64,000 bases of DNA from Saccharothrix deserti (GTDB lineage Bacteria > Actinomycetota > Actinomycetes > Mycobacteriales > Pseudonocardiaceae): the NCBI RefSeq assembly GCF_009769385.1, contig NZ_VKAB01000032.1, positions 58,742 to 122,741 of the forward strand. The letters are read 5' to 3'. Within the stretch, counting starts at the first letter, position 1. The number at the start of each line of letters is the position of its first letter. Shown one piece after another: positions 1-8,353 of the stretch. Both the position numbers and the translations under genes were made by a program. The notes beneath the pieces were generated by a model that did not search any database, was not told the DNA's origin, and saw only the letters and a list, made by a program, of their open reading frames with translations.

Positions 1-936
1 TGGAAGGCTGCCGGGCTCGACCTGTCGCCGATCTTCCACGTGCCGGAGCTGCCGGAAGGCGCGGCGCGGCACCGCACCACCGACCAGGACCACGGTCTGG
101 ACAAGGCGTTGGACAACACGCTGATCCAGCTCGCGGAGGGTGCGATCGCGGCCGGTGACCGGGTGCGGCTGGAGCTGCCGGTGCGCAACGTGAACCGCAC
201 CGTCGGCACCATGCTCGGCTCCGAGGTGACCAAGCGGTGGGGCGGTGAGGGGCTGCCGGACGACACGATCGACATCACGTTCACCGGCACCGCCGGGCAG
301 TCGTTCGGCGCGTTCCTGCCGCGCGGCATCACGTTGCGGCTCGTCGGCGACGGCAACGACTACGTCGCCAAGGGCCTGTCCGGCGGGCGGATCGTCATCC
401 GGCCGGTGCCCGACGCGCAGTTCGCCGCCGAGCAGCACATCATCGCGGGCAACGTGATCGGCTACGGCGCGACCGGCGGCGAGATCTTCCTGCGCGGCAA
501 GGTCGGCGAGCGGTTCTGCGTGCGCAACTCGGGCGCGCTGGCCGTCGTCGAGGGCGTGGGCGACCACGGCTGCGAGTACATGACCGGCGGGCGGGTGGTC
601 GTGCTCGGCGCGACCGGGCGCAACTTCGCCGCGGGCATGTCCGGCGGTATCGCGTACGTGCTGGACGCGGCCGTGCAGCGGGTCAACCCGGAGATGGTGG
701 ACCTGGACCCGTTGGACGAGTCGGACCGCGAGTTCCTGCGGCGCGCGGTGGAGAAGCACTACCTGGAGACGGACTCGGCGGTGGCGCACGCGCTGCTGGC
801 CGACTGGGACCTCGCGGTGGACCGGTTCACGAAGGTCATGCCGAAGGACTACAAGCGGGTGCTGGCGGCACAGGCCCGAGCCGAGCTGGAAGGCCGGGAC
901 GTCAACGAAGCGATCATGGAGGCGTCTCATGGCTGA
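1..936 (+). CDS. gltB: Glutamate synthase large subunit, C-terminal part (5' end outside window)
   Basis: The gene is open from the first base, so only the last 311 residues are visible. They form the C-terminal beta-helix domain of the ferredoxin/NADPH glutamate synthase alpha subunit, recognisable from regularly spaced glycines (for example GNVIGYGATGGEIFLRGK and CEYMTGGRVVVLG). In this family the domain is structural and links the FMN/glutamate-forming barrel to the glutaminase domain; the enzyme makes two glutamates from glutamine and 2-oxoglutarate in the cytoplasm. The stop codon overlaps the gltD start by 8 bases (ATGGCTGA), so the two subunits are translationally coupled. Family assignment is certain; nothing can be said about the missing N-terminal glutaminase. 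Confidence 0.96.
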   Translation, partial: WKAAGLDLSPIFHVPELPEGAARHRTTDQDHGLDKALDNTLIQLAEGAIAAGDRVRLELPVRNVNRTVGTMLGSEVTKRWGGEGLPDDTIDITFTGTAGQSFGAFLPRGITLRLVGDGNDYVAKGLSGGRIVIRPVPDAQFAAEQHIIAGNVIGYGATGGEIFLRGKVGERFCVRNSGALAVVEGVGDHGCEYMTGGRVVVLGATGRNFAAGMSGGIAYVLDAAVQRVNPEMVDLDPLDESDREFLRRAVEKHYLETDSAVAHALLADWDLAVDRFTKVMPKDYKRVLAAQARAELEGRDVNEAIMEASHG

Positions 937-2380
937 CCCTCGTGGGTTCCTCACCACCGAGCGTGAGACCCCGCGCAGCCGTCCCGTTTTCCTGCGCCTG
1001 CGCGACTGGCGCGAGGTGTACGAGGAGTTCGAGCGGCCCAAGCTGGAGAAGCAGGCCGGTCGCTGCATGGACTGCGGCATCCCGTTCTGCCACCAGGGCT
1101 GTCCGCTGGGGAACCTGATCCCCGAGTGGAACAACCTGGTGTGGAAGGAGGACTGGCGGCTCGCGTCGGAACGCCTGCACGCCACCAACAACTTCCCGGA
1201 GTTCACCGGGACGTTGTGCCCCGCGCCGTGCGAGGCCGCGTGCGTGGTCGGGATCAACGGCGATCCCGTCACGATCAAGCGGGTCGAGATCTCCATCATC
1301 GACCGGGCGTGGGACGAGGGTTGGGTCACGCCGCAGCTGCCGGTGACGCGCACCGGTCGTTCGGTGGCCGTGGTCGGTTCCGGGCCCGCGGGCCTGGCCG
1401 CCGCCCAGCAGCTGACCCGCGCGGGACACTCCGTCGTGGTGCTGGAACGGGCGGACGCCATCGGTGGGCTGCTGCGGTACGGCATCCCCGAGTTCAAGAT
1501 GGAGAAGTGGCGGCTGGACCGCCGGCTGGACCAGATGCGGGCCGAGGGCACCGAGTTCCGGACTGGCGTGAACGTCGGCGTGGACGTCACGGTCGCCGAG
1601 CTGCGGGAGTCCTACGACGCGGTGGTGCTGGCCGGTGGCGCGACGGCGTGGCGCGACCTGCCGGTGCCCGGCCGCTCGCTGTCCGGGGTGCATCAGGCGA
1701 TGGAGTACCTGCCGTGGGCGAACCGGGTGGCGCGGGGTGACCTGGACGCGCCGCCGATCACGGCGGAGGGCAAGCACGTCGTCGTCATCGGCGGCGGCGA
1801 CACCGGCGCGGACTGCGTGGGCACCGCCCACCGGCAGGGCGCGCTCTCGGTGACGCAGCTGGAGATCATGCCCCGGCCGCCGGAGAAGCGCGCCGAAGTC
1901 CACCCGTGGCCGACCTACCCGATGCTCTACCGGGTCACGTCGGCGCACGAGGAGGGCGGCGAGCGGCTGTACTCGGTGTCGACCGTGGAGTTCCTCGGTG
2001 ACGACGACGGTGCGGTCCGGGCGTTGAAGCTGGTCGAGGTCGAGGCGTCCGGTGGGCGGTTCGAGCCGGTGCCGGGCAGCGAGCGGGAGATCCCGGCGCA
2101 GCTGGTGACGCTGGCGATGGGCTTCGTCGGCCCGGAGAAGGCCGGTCTGCTCACCGAGCTGGGTGTCGACCTCGACGCGCGGGGCAACGTCGCCCGTGAC
2201 GACTCCTTCGCGACCTCCGTCGACGGCGTGTTCGTGGCCGGCGACATGGGCCGCGGCCAGTCGCTCATCGTGTGGGCCATCGCCGAGGGCCGCTCGGCCG
2301 CCGCCGGCGTGGACGCCCACCTGACCGGCAGGCACGTCCTGCCGCGGCCGATCGAGCCGACCGACCGGCCGCTCGTGTGA
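929..2380 (+). CDS. gltD: Glutamate synthase small subunit (NADPH)
   Basis: This 483-residue protein is the NADPH-oxidising beta subunit that passes electrons through FAD and Fe-S clusters to the large subunit. The N-terminal cluster ligands are visible as C46, C49, C54 and C58 (CMDCGIPFCHQGC). An FAD-binding GSGPAGLAAA motif follows, then a second Rossmann motif (VVIGGGDTGADC) for NADPH and a C-terminal FAD contact near GVFVAGDMGRGQS. The length is normal for the family. The start lies inside the end of gltB and has GGAGG a few bases upstream, typical of a two-gene operon. A strong terminator hairpin follows within 5 bases of the stop. Confidence 0.97.
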   Translation: MADPRGFLTTERETPRSRPVFLRLRDWREVYEEFERPKLEKQAGRCMDCGIPFCHQGCPLGNLIPEWNNLVWKEDWRLASERLHATNNFPEFTGTLCPAPCEAACVVGINGDPVTIKRVEISIIDRAWDEGWVTPQLPVTRTGRSVAVVGSGPAGLAAAQQLTRAGHSVVVLERADAIGGLLRYGIPEFKMEKWRLDRRLDQMRAEGTEFRTGVNVGVDVTVAELRESYDAVVLAGGATAWRDLPVPGRSLSGVHQAMEYLPWANRVARGDLDAPPITAEGKHVVVIGGGDTGADCVGTAHRQGALSVTQLEIMPRPPEKRAEVHPWPTYPMLYRVTSAHEEGGERLYSVSTVEFLGDDDGAVRALKLVEVEASGGRFEPVPGSEREIPAQLVTLAMGFVGPEKAGLLTELGVDLDARGNVARDDSFATSVDGVFVAGDMGRGQSLIVWAIAEGRSAAAGVDAHLTGRHVLPRPIEPTDRPLV

Positions 2381-2384
2381 CCCG

Positions 2385-2420
2385 TCGCGGCGGGCGGCCA
2401 ACGTCGTCCGCCCGCCGCGA
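2385..2420. terminator. Intrinsic terminator between gltD and the DUF4360 gene
   Basis: A perfect 13-base inverted repeat (TCGCGGCGGGCGG at 2385-2397 with its complement at 2408-2420) flanks a 10-base loop and is followed by GCCTTT. It sits between two convergent genes and can terminate gltBD and, read in reverse, the DUF4360 gene. Confidence 0.75.
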
Positions 2421-2442
2421 TGCCTTTCAGGACCCCGCGTCG

Positions 2443-3084
2443 TCAGATCGCGGGGCAGGTCTTCCAGGAGAACTGGTAGGTCGTCTCGACGCTGCCGTCG
2501 GTGGAGTCCATCGACATGAAGCTGGTGGTCTTGGTCGGGTCCGAGGTTCCGGCGCTCACCCGCAGCTCGGTGTTGATGTTGAGCAACCGCTGTTCACCAC
2601 ACGGGTGGAAGATGATCGCGGCGAGTTCGGTGGTGTCCGTGGCCTGCCAGTCGTCGCTGAACGGGCCGGCGTAGTTGTGGTTCCTGTACGACGTCGGCGA
2701 CATGCCCTGGAAGTAGTAGTTCGCTCTCTCCATGCCGGTCGCGCCCCGCTCGAGGTGGGCGAAGCCGCGGTAGTCGGCCTGGGCGATCCCGTAGGTGAAC
2801 CCCTGCGGGATGTTGATCCTCAGGTTGAGCTGGCAGTTCTTGCGGAAGTCGGTGGGCAGGGCGCCGACGCCGACCTGGGCCATGAACTGGCTGTAGGTGA
2901 CGGTGAACGCCTTGTGGTCCGGTGACACCGCGACGGCGGCCGTCCCGGCCGGGCAGCCGGAGCCGTTGACCGTCACCACGTCGATCGTCATGTGGTTTGG
3001 CGGTGGCGTGGTGTTGGGCGCACCGCCGGGAGGAATGACGATCACCGCCGCCGCCATGGTGGCAGCCGCCAGGAAACTGAACAT
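2443..3084 (-). CDS. Secreted DUF4360 protein, copy 1
   Basis: A 213-residue protein starting at ATG 3084, chosen because GGAAGG lies 6-8 bases upstream and because the first 20 residues (MFSFLAAATMAAAVIVIPPG) look like a short signal peptide; a longer reading from 3138 would spoil it. The mature part matches the DUF4360 pattern known from actinomycete and fungal secreted proteins of unknown function: an early GSGCPAGTAAV, a central FTVTYSQFMAQVG, a YRGFAHLERG segment, and a Cys-containing end (FSWKTCP). It pairs with a second DUF4360 gene just upstream on the same strand, to which it is clearly similar along its whole length. The role is unknown; extracellular location is inferred from the signal peptide. 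Confidence 0.85.
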   Translation of the reverse strand: MFSFLAAATMAAAVIVIPPGGAPNTTPPPNHMTIDVVTVNGSGCPAGTAAVAVSPDHKAFTVTYSQFMAQVGVGALPTDFRKNCQLNLRINIPQGFTYGIAQADYRGFAHLERGATGMERANYYFQGMSPTSYRNHNYAGPFSDDWQATDTTELAAIIFHPCGEQRLLNINTELRVSAGTSDPTKTTSFMSMDSTDGSVETTYQFSWKTCPAI

Positions 3085-3169
3085 GGAGCACCTTCCGACT
3101 CGTCCTCGAGCACGGTAACCGGCGGCGAATTGACGCAAGTCGAATCGATCGACCCCTATTCGAACAGGG

Positions 3170-3790
3170 CTAGCACCGCTTCCACGAGAAGTGGTACGTG
3201 GTGCTCACGTTGCTGTCCGTCGAATCCATCACCATGAAACTGGTGCCGGTCGAGGGGCCCGCTTTGACTCGGAGTTCGGTGTTGATGTTGAACAGCCGGC
3301 GCTCACCGCACGGTGCGTACACGATGGCGCCGAATTCGGAGCTGTCGGTAGCCTGCCAGTTGTCGCTGAAGGGCCCGTTGTAGGTGTGGCTCTTGCGCGC
3401 GGTCGGCGACGTGCCCTGGAAGTAGTAGTTGCCCTGCTCCATTCCGACGGCGCCGGCCTGGAGGTGCGCGAAGCCGCGGTAGTCGGCCTTGGCGACGCCG
3501 AACGTGAAGCCCTGCGGGTAGCTCACCTCGACCGCGAGCTGGCAGTTCTTCCGGATGTCGGTCGGGTCCGAGTCCGGGCCGGCCTGGGCGAGGAACTGGC
3601 TGTACGTCACGGTGAACGCGGTGCGGTCGGGCGAGGGGGCGACCGCCGCCGTGCCGGCCGGGCAACCGGACCCGTTCACGGTCTTCACTTCGACGGTGAC
3701 GAAATCCGGAGCGGTTTCGGCCTGCATTTCACCGGATGATGGGACGATCGCGGACATGGCCAATACAGCCGCGGCCACTGAGGTCAACAT
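3170..3790 (-). CDS. Secreted DUF4360 protein, copy 2
   Basis: A 206-residue exported protein of the DUF4360 family. ATG 3790 is preceded by GAAAGGTCC, a good ribosome site, and the first 25 residues form a signal peptide ending near SSGEMQA. The conserved elements GSGCPAGTAAV, FTVTYSQFLAQAG, YRGFAHLQAG and the final FSWKRC align with copy 1, showing a tandem duplication. The two copies are 85 bases apart with no obvious terminator between them, so they may share one transcript. Function is not established for this family; four conserved cysteines suggest disulfides in the extracellular form. Confidence 0.87.
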   Translation of the reverse strand: MLTSVAAAVLAMSAIVPSSGEMQAETAPDFVTVEVKTVNGSGCPAGTAAVAPSPDRTAFTVTYSQFLAQAGPDSDPTDIRKNCQLAVEVSYPQGFTFGVAKADYRGFAHLQAGAVGMEQGNYYFQGTSPTARKSHTYNGPFSDNWQATDSSEFGAIVYAPCGERRLFNINTELRVKAGPSTGTSFMVMDSTDSNVSTTYHFSWKRC

Positions 3791-3962
3791 GGAGGACCTT
3801 TCTCCAACTGGTGCGACACGGTGTGACGGCGGTTACAGGAACCTAGCGCAACGCCGTGGACACACCGCTCGTCCGTTAGAGTGGAATCACTCCCGAATAG
3901 TGGACCGCACACTGTTCGTCGACTCGTGACCACATTTCAAATTGAGACGTCCGGCCGCGCCA

Positions 3963-4481
3963 CTACTTCGGACGGGCGGCAACCACTCGTCGAATCAATT
4001 GCACCATTTGTGCGCACTCTTCCTCGTCCAACACCTCGAACCAGCGCGCCTCGCGCCGGTTCTGGTGCGGGAAGACCCGCGCCACCGCCGCGCGCCCCTC
4101 GTCGGTCAGCGCCACGAACACCACCCGCCGGTCCTGGCCGTCCCTGGTCCGCTCCACCAACCCGGCCCGCTCCAGCGTGTTGATCAGGTTGGACATCGCC
4201 GACCTGGTCGTGCCGGACAGGTCGGCCAGCCTCGCGGGCTGCGTCGGCCCCAGGATCCACAGCTTGAACATCAGCCGGAACCCGGGCATGGTCCACCCCT
4301 GCTCGCGGTGCACCAGGGCCTCGTAGTCGGTGATCATCATGTACGCCAGGAGCAGCACGTTGTACGAGAGGCCGAACGCCTCCGCGTTGCCGCCCAACTC
4401 GGCGATCCGGTGCCGTGCGAACCGCTCGTAGTCCTGCTCCGTCACCACGTCGGCGGCAACGGGAACCTCCTGCTCTGCCAC
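3963..4481 (-). CDS. MarR-family transcriptional regulator
   Basis: A 172-residue winged-helix regulator. The GTG start at 4481 is preceded by GGGAGG. The DNA-binding region reads LADLSGTTRSAMSNLINTLERAGLVER followed by the wing residues GQDRRVVFVALTDEGR, the MarR signature. MarR proteins are dimeric repressors released by small phenolic or lipophilic ligands, or act on divergent genes. Here the divergent neighbour is a diguanylate cyclase whose start is only 58 bases away, so the shared intergenic stretch is the obvious operator. The ligand is unknown. Confidence 0.88.
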   Translation of the reverse strand: MAEQEVPVAADVVTEQDYERFARHRIAELGGNAEAFGLSYNVLLLAYMMITDYEALVHREQGWTMPGFRLMFKLWILGPTQPARLADLSGTTRSAMSNLINTLERAGLVERTRDGQDRRVVFVALTDEGRAAVARVFPHQNRREARWFEVLDEEECAQMVQLIRRVVAARPK

Positions 4482-4539
4482 CCGGCGATCCTCCCAGGGC
4501 AACCCGGCCGACGGGACCTGAATACGGCACACTGACCGG

Positions 4540-6051
4540 GTGATCGGGACGAGGCGGTTCGCCCTCACGGCCGCGGTCGTGCTGGTGCTCGCCACCGCCG
4601 CGTCCGTCGCCGCGAGTTTCGACATCGTCAAGGGCGAGAGCGCGGTGGTGCTGGACGACCTCGCCCAGCTCGCCACGGGCCTGTTCGCGACCGGCTGCTG
4701 CTGGTGGACGGCCCGCCGGGCGACCGGGCCGGACCGGCGCTGGCGGCTCGCGATGGGCCTGGGCATGGCGGGCTGGTCCACCGGTCAGGCCCTGTGGACG
4801 TGGTACCAGTTGGTCGAACGCCGTGCGGTGCCGTCACCGTCGCTCGCGGACGCCGGGTACCTGAGCGTCGTGCCGTTCGCGTTCACCGCGCTGCTGGTGA
4901 TCGGCAACTTCCGCCGTTCCGACTCCCCCGACGCGCTGTTGGACCGCCGGTCCCGCAGCGCGCGGCTGGTGTTGCTGCTGGACGGCCTGATCGTGGTCGG
5001 CTCGCTGTTCGTGCTCACCTGGACCACGACGTTGCGCGGGCTGGTGGCGGTCGGCAACCCGAGCGCGGCGGCGTTCGTGGTGGCCATCGCCTACCCGCTG
5101 ACGGACCTCGTGCTGCTGGTGATCGTGGTGGTGTTGGGCGCGGACCGGAAGGTCGTGCTGCGGACCCCGCTCCGGCTGCTCGGGCTCGGGCTGGTCGGGC
5201 TCGCCGCGTCCGATTTCGCGTTCGCCTACCTGGTCAGCGTCCAGGCGCCCGAGGTGCCGCCGCTGGCCAACGCCGGGTTCGTGGTCGGGCCCGCGCTGAT
5301 CGCGTTGGCCGCGCTGGCGCCCGTGCCGTCGTCGCCCGCCGGTTCCAGCCGCCACCGCCGCTCGTGGCAGTGGGCCTACCTGCTGATGCCCTACGTCCCG
5401 CTGCTGATCAGCAGCGTGCTGGTGGTGCGCCGCACGCTCATCGGCGACCTGCGGCCGTTGGACGGGGTGGAGATCGCGGGCGGGTTCACCGTGTTCGTCG
5501 CCGTCATCCTGCGGCAGCTGGTGACCCTGGTGGACAACACGAAGCTGGTCCTGCTGTTGCGGGAGTCCGAGTTCACCCTGACCCACCAGGCGCACCATGA
5601 CCCGCTGACCGGCCTGGCGAACCGGGCGCTGTTCCAGAGCAGGCTGGACGAGGCGATGACCCGCTATCACGGCGACGGCACGCCGTTCGGGCTGCTGTTC
5701 GTGGACCTGGACGACTTCAAGGCGGTCAACGACGTCTCCGGCCACGCGCACGGCGACGCGATGCTCGAACAGGTGGCGCAACGGCTGCGGCAGTGCGTCC
5801 GCGACACCGACGTGGTGGCCCGGCTGGGCGGTGACGAGTTCGGCGTCCTGGTGGAGGGCGTGGAGGAGCCGGAGAAGGTGGCGTTCCGCGTCCTCGACGC
5901 GTTGGGCGACGAGATCAGCGCGTCGGTGGGCGTGGTGATCTGCGCGGACCGCGACCCGGATGCCACCGCCGCGTCCGTGCTCAAACGCGCCGACAAGGCC
6001 ATGTACGAGGCCAAGCGCGACGGCGGCCGGGGCCTCGTCATCCACCCGTGA
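4540..6051 (+). CDS. Membrane-bound GGDEF diguanylate cyclase
   Basis: A 503-residue protein beginning at GTG 4540. The first ~345 residues hold about eight to ten hydrophobic segments (MASE-like sensor region), followed by a cytoplasmic GGDEF domain (about 350-503). The active-site motif is intact (RLGGDEF, GGDEF at residues 430-434), and an inhibitory RxxD site (RDTD, 421-424) sits exactly five residues before it, so the enzyme should make c-di-GMP from GTP and be product inhibited. There is no EAL or HD-GYP phosphodiesterase domain. It is transcribed away from the MarR gene, suggesting ligand-controlled expression. Confidence 0.92.
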   Translation: MIGTRRFALTAAVVLVLATAASVAASFDIVKGESAVVLDDLAQLATGLFATGCCWWTARRATGPDRRWRLAMGLGMAGWSTGQALWTWYQLVERRAVPSPSLADAGYLSVVPFAFTALLVIGNFRRSDSPDALLDRRSRSARLVLLLDGLIVVGSLFVLTWTTTLRGLVAVGNPSAAAFVVAIAYPLTDLVLLVIVVVLGADRKVVLRTPLRLLGLGLVGLAASDFAFAYLVSVQAPEVPPLANAGFVVGPALIALAALAPVPSSPAGSSRHRRSWQWAYLLMPYVPLLISSVLVVRRTLIGDLRPLDGVEIAGGFTVFVAVILRQLVTLVDNTKLVLLLRESEFTLTHQAHHDPLTGLANRALFQSRLDEAMTRYHGDGTPFGLLFVDLDDFKAVNDVSGHAHGDAMLEQVAQRLRQCVRDTDVVARLGGDEFGVLVEGVEEPEKVAFRVLDALGDEISASVGVVICADRDPDATAASVLKRADKAMYEAKRDGGRGLVIHP

Positions 6052-6074
6052 GCCGCCGGGCGGTCGTGGTGTGG

Positions 6075-6187
6075 CTACGACTCGTCGTACCGCCGCTGCG
6101 CGTCCAGCACCTCGGGGACGTGCTCGCCGATCCAGCCCAGCACGCCGCTCAGCGTGGCGGTGAACCGGCTTCCCAGCGGGGTCAGGG
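6075..6187 (-). pseudogene. HxlR-type regulator, C-terminal remnant
   Basis: On the minus strand, ending at TAG 6077-6075, about 37 codons encode SLTPLGSRFTATLSGVLGW and then a tail ending AQRRYDES. This matches the last helix-wing and C-terminus of HxlR-family winged-helix regulators (SLTPLG..L, W..EH, AxRxYD). Everything N-terminal of the SLTPLG element, including the recognition helix, is missing; upstream the sequence switches to the divergent NmrA-like remnant. It is therefore the 3' end of a deleted gene. Confidence 0.7.
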
Positions 6188-6730
6188 ACGCGGGGCTGCC
6201 GGACAAGGTGGAGGTCGTGCGCGGGCACCAGTTCGACCCGGCGGCGTTGGAGTCGGCGTTGGACGGGATCGGGAGCGTGTTCCTGGTGTGGCCGTCGTTC
6301 ACGGAGGGCGCGGCCGAGGCGGTGGCGGAGGTGATCGGCGCGCGCCGCGTGGTCGTGCTGTCCTCCGGTTCGGTCGTCGACGGTGTCGAGGAGCAGCCCC
6401 ACCCGATCGGGCAGTTCCACGCCGAGGTCGAAGAGGCGGTGGTGCGGGCGGGTGCGGAGTGGACGTTCCTCCGGCCGCACGGTTTCGCGACCAACACGCT
6501 GAACTGGGCGGCGGAGATCCGGTCCGGTGACGTCGTGCGCGGCGCGTACGGGCGGTCGGCGTCGACGTTGGTCCACGAAGCCGATATCGCGGCGGTGGCG
6601 GTGCGCGCGTTGACCGAGGACGGTCACGTCGGGGCGAAGTACGAGCTGACCGGGCCGGAGGTGCTGACCAAGGTCGAGCAGGTGCACGCCATCGGTGAGG
6701 CGATCGGCACACCTGCGCCTGCAGAAGCAT
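6188..6730 (+). pseudogene. NmrA-like NAD(P)-binding oxidoreductase, truncated at both ends
   Basis: Codons in frame with 6154 encode DKVEVVRGHQFDPAALESAL, then SVFLVWPS, RVVVLSSGSVVDG, the active-site-region RPHGFATN and YELTGPEVLT, which are the middle and C-terminal landmarks of NmrA/quinone-oxidoreductase-like short-chain dehydrogenases. The N-terminal glycine-rich nucleotide-binding motif (G.tG.iG) is absent because the sequence begins inside the old HxlR gene. The C-terminus also stops early, running after EAIGTP into a terminator. HxlR and NmrA genes are often divergent neighbours, so a single deletion removing both 5' ends explains the arrangement. Confidence 0.7.
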
Positions 6731-6737
6731 CCCGCAT

Positions 6738-6769
6738 GGAAGTCCCGGCCGGGTCCGGCCGGGACTTCC
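6738..6769. terminator. Perfect hairpin terminator
   Basis: A perfect 13-base inverted repeat (GGAAGTCCCGGCC at 6738-6750 and its complement at 6757-6769) encloses a 6-base loop. It lies 6 bases beyond the stop of the lectin gene on the minus strand and at the end of the NmrA remnant on the plus strand, so it can serve both directions. Confidence 0.75.
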
Positions 6770-6775
6770 ACTACG

Positions 6776-7303
6776 TCACACCGCGGTCGCCTTCCAGCGC
6801 TGGTGGCTGTCACCGTTGCAGTTCCACGCCGTGACGTGCGAGCCGTTCGAGGTGCCGCGGCTCCGCACCTCCATGCACAGATTCTGCGCATTCATCGGGC
6901 GGAACGTCCAGTACCCGCCGCTCTTGACGCCCTTGAACTTGTAGCTGTTGCTGTCGTCGCAGGGGATGGTGGTCATCTGCTTGCCGCGCCCCTCGTACCG
7001 GAGGCACTCCATGTTCGACATGTTGCGGAACGCGTACCAGTTGTTGCCGTAGCTGTACGTCTGCCACCTCTGGTTGGACTTGTTGTTGTCGTTCCAGATG
7101 TCCACCGCCTGGGCCTTCACCGCGTAGTCGAGCCGCTTGCCCGACGCGTGCCCAGGAGACCACTCGTAGATCTTGCCCCACCCGGCAACCGTGACCATGT
7201 CGTCGGGTTCCGACTCCGCGGCGGTCGCGGACGGACTCGTCATCGCCAACACCGCACAGAACCCGGCGACGAGCACCCCCACTCGGCGCATCATGTCCTT
7301 CAC
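6776..7303 (-). CDS. Secreted ricin-type beta-trefoil lectin
   Basis: A 175-residue protein from GTG 7303, which has GGGGAGG eight bases upstream. Residues 1-29 form a signal peptide (MRRVGVLVAGFCAVLAM... ATAAES). The remainder is a single ricin-B-like beta-trefoil with QRW repeats (NQRWQTYSYG near residue 77 and HQRWKATAV at the end) and paired cysteines (MECLRYEG, IPCDD, NLCMEV, WNCNGD). Such domains usually bind sugars on polysaccharides. No catalytic domain is attached, unlike the usual glycoside hydrolase or protease fusions, so it is a stand-alone extracellular lectin or inhibitor. The ligand cannot be predicted. Confidence 0.85.
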   Translation of the reverse strand: MKDMMRRVGVLVAGFCAVLAMTSPSATAAESEPDDMVTVAGWGKIYEWSPGHASGKRLDYAVKAQAVDIWNDNNKSNQRWQTYSYGNNWYAFRNMSNMECLRYEGRGKQMTTIPCDDSNSYKFKGVKSGGYWTFRPMNAQNLCMEVRSRGTSNGSHVTAWNCNGDSHQRWKATAV

Positions 7304-7515
7304 CTGTTGTCCTCCCCTTCAGGCGTCGTTTCGAACAGGACGCGACTGACGCTAGGCGCTCGGGGACGTCTCGCTGACGGTCGTTCGACCCACAAATCGC
7401 CGCAGTAGGCCTTCGGCCGCCCGACCAGCAGTCACTCGACGTGCACGCGGCAGTTCCTCGCCAAGGGTCGGGTGCACCCGAACCGCTCCGACACCTCCCG
7501 CCACGACACGGCCAC

Positions 7516-8094
7516 CTAGTGGCGCAGCCGTCCGGCGATCCCGTCGCCGTCGGTCTCCAGGCCTTCGATCGAGGTCGGGTCCACGCTCCACCGGCCGGCC
7601 AACGCCATGACGTCGTCCTCACCGGGAACGGTGTCCCACCACGCCTCGTCGTCCGGCGATTCCGGCGTGGTGCCGACGGCCAACGCGGTCTCGTCCGGCG
7701 TCACCCCGCCGACGAAGAGCGGCACACCGGCGCCATCGAAGTGGTAGGCCCGGCTCACCCGGCCACCGGAGGCCAGCACCCAGGCGCAGGTGCCGGTGAC
7801 CCGGTGGGTCTGGAAGAACTGGACGTGCCCGAGCCGCGTGCTCAACCCGGCCACCCAGTCCAGGAACCCGGGCCCGGCGGCCTCGGGCAGCCCGCGGCCG
7901 GGCACGAGCACCCACGGACCGATCGGCGGTGCGACGAACACGGACCCGCCGTAGGCCAGGTCGACGCCGTGCGACCACGTCGCCCGCTTGCGCCGGATCA
8001 GCCCCAGGGCATCAGCCACCGTGGCCGCGTCCGGTGCGGCGACGGCGAGCCACAGGCACTTGTAGCCGAACGGGACGGCCCGATCGACGCTCAT
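7516..8094 (-). CDS. Conserved protein of unknown function
   Basis: A 192-residue protein read from ATG 8094 (MSVDRAVPFGYKCLWLAVAA). The ribosome site is weak, so the start is uncertain; a reading from 8166 is possible but begins with composition-poor residues. There is no signal peptide or membrane segment. Landmarks are a CLWLAV beta strand, GVDLAYGGSVFVAPPIGPWV, then VQFFQTHRVTGTCAW and AYHFDGAG, ending with GRWSVDPTSIEG. This pattern resembles uncharacterised cytoplasmic proteins found across actinomycetes and other bacteria, but I know no function for them. The 212 bases between its stop and the lectin gene carry no clear gene. Confidence 0.7.
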   Translation of the reverse strand: MSVDRAVPFGYKCLWLAVAAPDAATVADALGLIRRKRATWSHGVDLAYGGSVFVAPPIGPWVLVPGRGLPEAAGPGFLDWVAGLSTRLGHVQFFQTHRVTGTCAWVLASGGRVSRAYHFDGAGVPLFVGGVTPDETALAVGTTPESPDDEAWWDTVPGEDDVMALAGRWSVDPTSIEGLETDGDGIAGRLRH

Positions 8095-8220
8095 GGGTGC
8101 ATGCCGGGTACGCGAGCGGAAGCCACAACCCGATCCTGGCCCGCGCACGCCGACAAGGCCACCCACGCCGAAAATCGCCCTGACAGACCTGAGGGGCGCA
8201 GTGCACAGGTCGGGGGGAGT

Positions 8221-8325
8221 GCTTCGCAGGCGTCCCCGCCAGAGGGGTCCCCTGATTCAATCCTGCCAGGCAGGACCGACATCTCCGGCCGTCAGACCCG
8301 AGCCTGTGGACAACTCGCCGGCCTG
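8221..8325 (+). repeat. Dispersed palindromic element, copy A
   Basis: This copy begins GCTTCGCAGG, contains an imperfect hairpin around GTCCCCGCC and GGGGTCCCC, then AATCCTGCC, GACCGACAT and a distal part ending CCTGTGGACAACTC. Three more copies occur at 41630-41709, 49141-49240 and 60711-60787. Copies A and C share the long distal part. It lies between the stop of the cyclase-family gene and the start of the unknown gene, both on the minus strand. Confidence 0.8.
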
Positions 8326-8353
8326 CCCGCCACCAAAGCGGTCATCGGAGCGG

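Noticed and set aside
914..2401. 495-codon minus-strand frame opposite gltD
   Set aside because: Its translation is Arg/His/Gly/Pro-rich without motifs and mirrors gltD codon positions; gltD is certain.
7380..7515. Short minus-strand stretch after the TAG of the unknown gene encoding SWREVSERFGCTRPLARNC
   Set aside because: It is in frame beyond the stop and looks helix-turn-helix-like, but is only about 27 codons with no start; too short to call a gene fragment.
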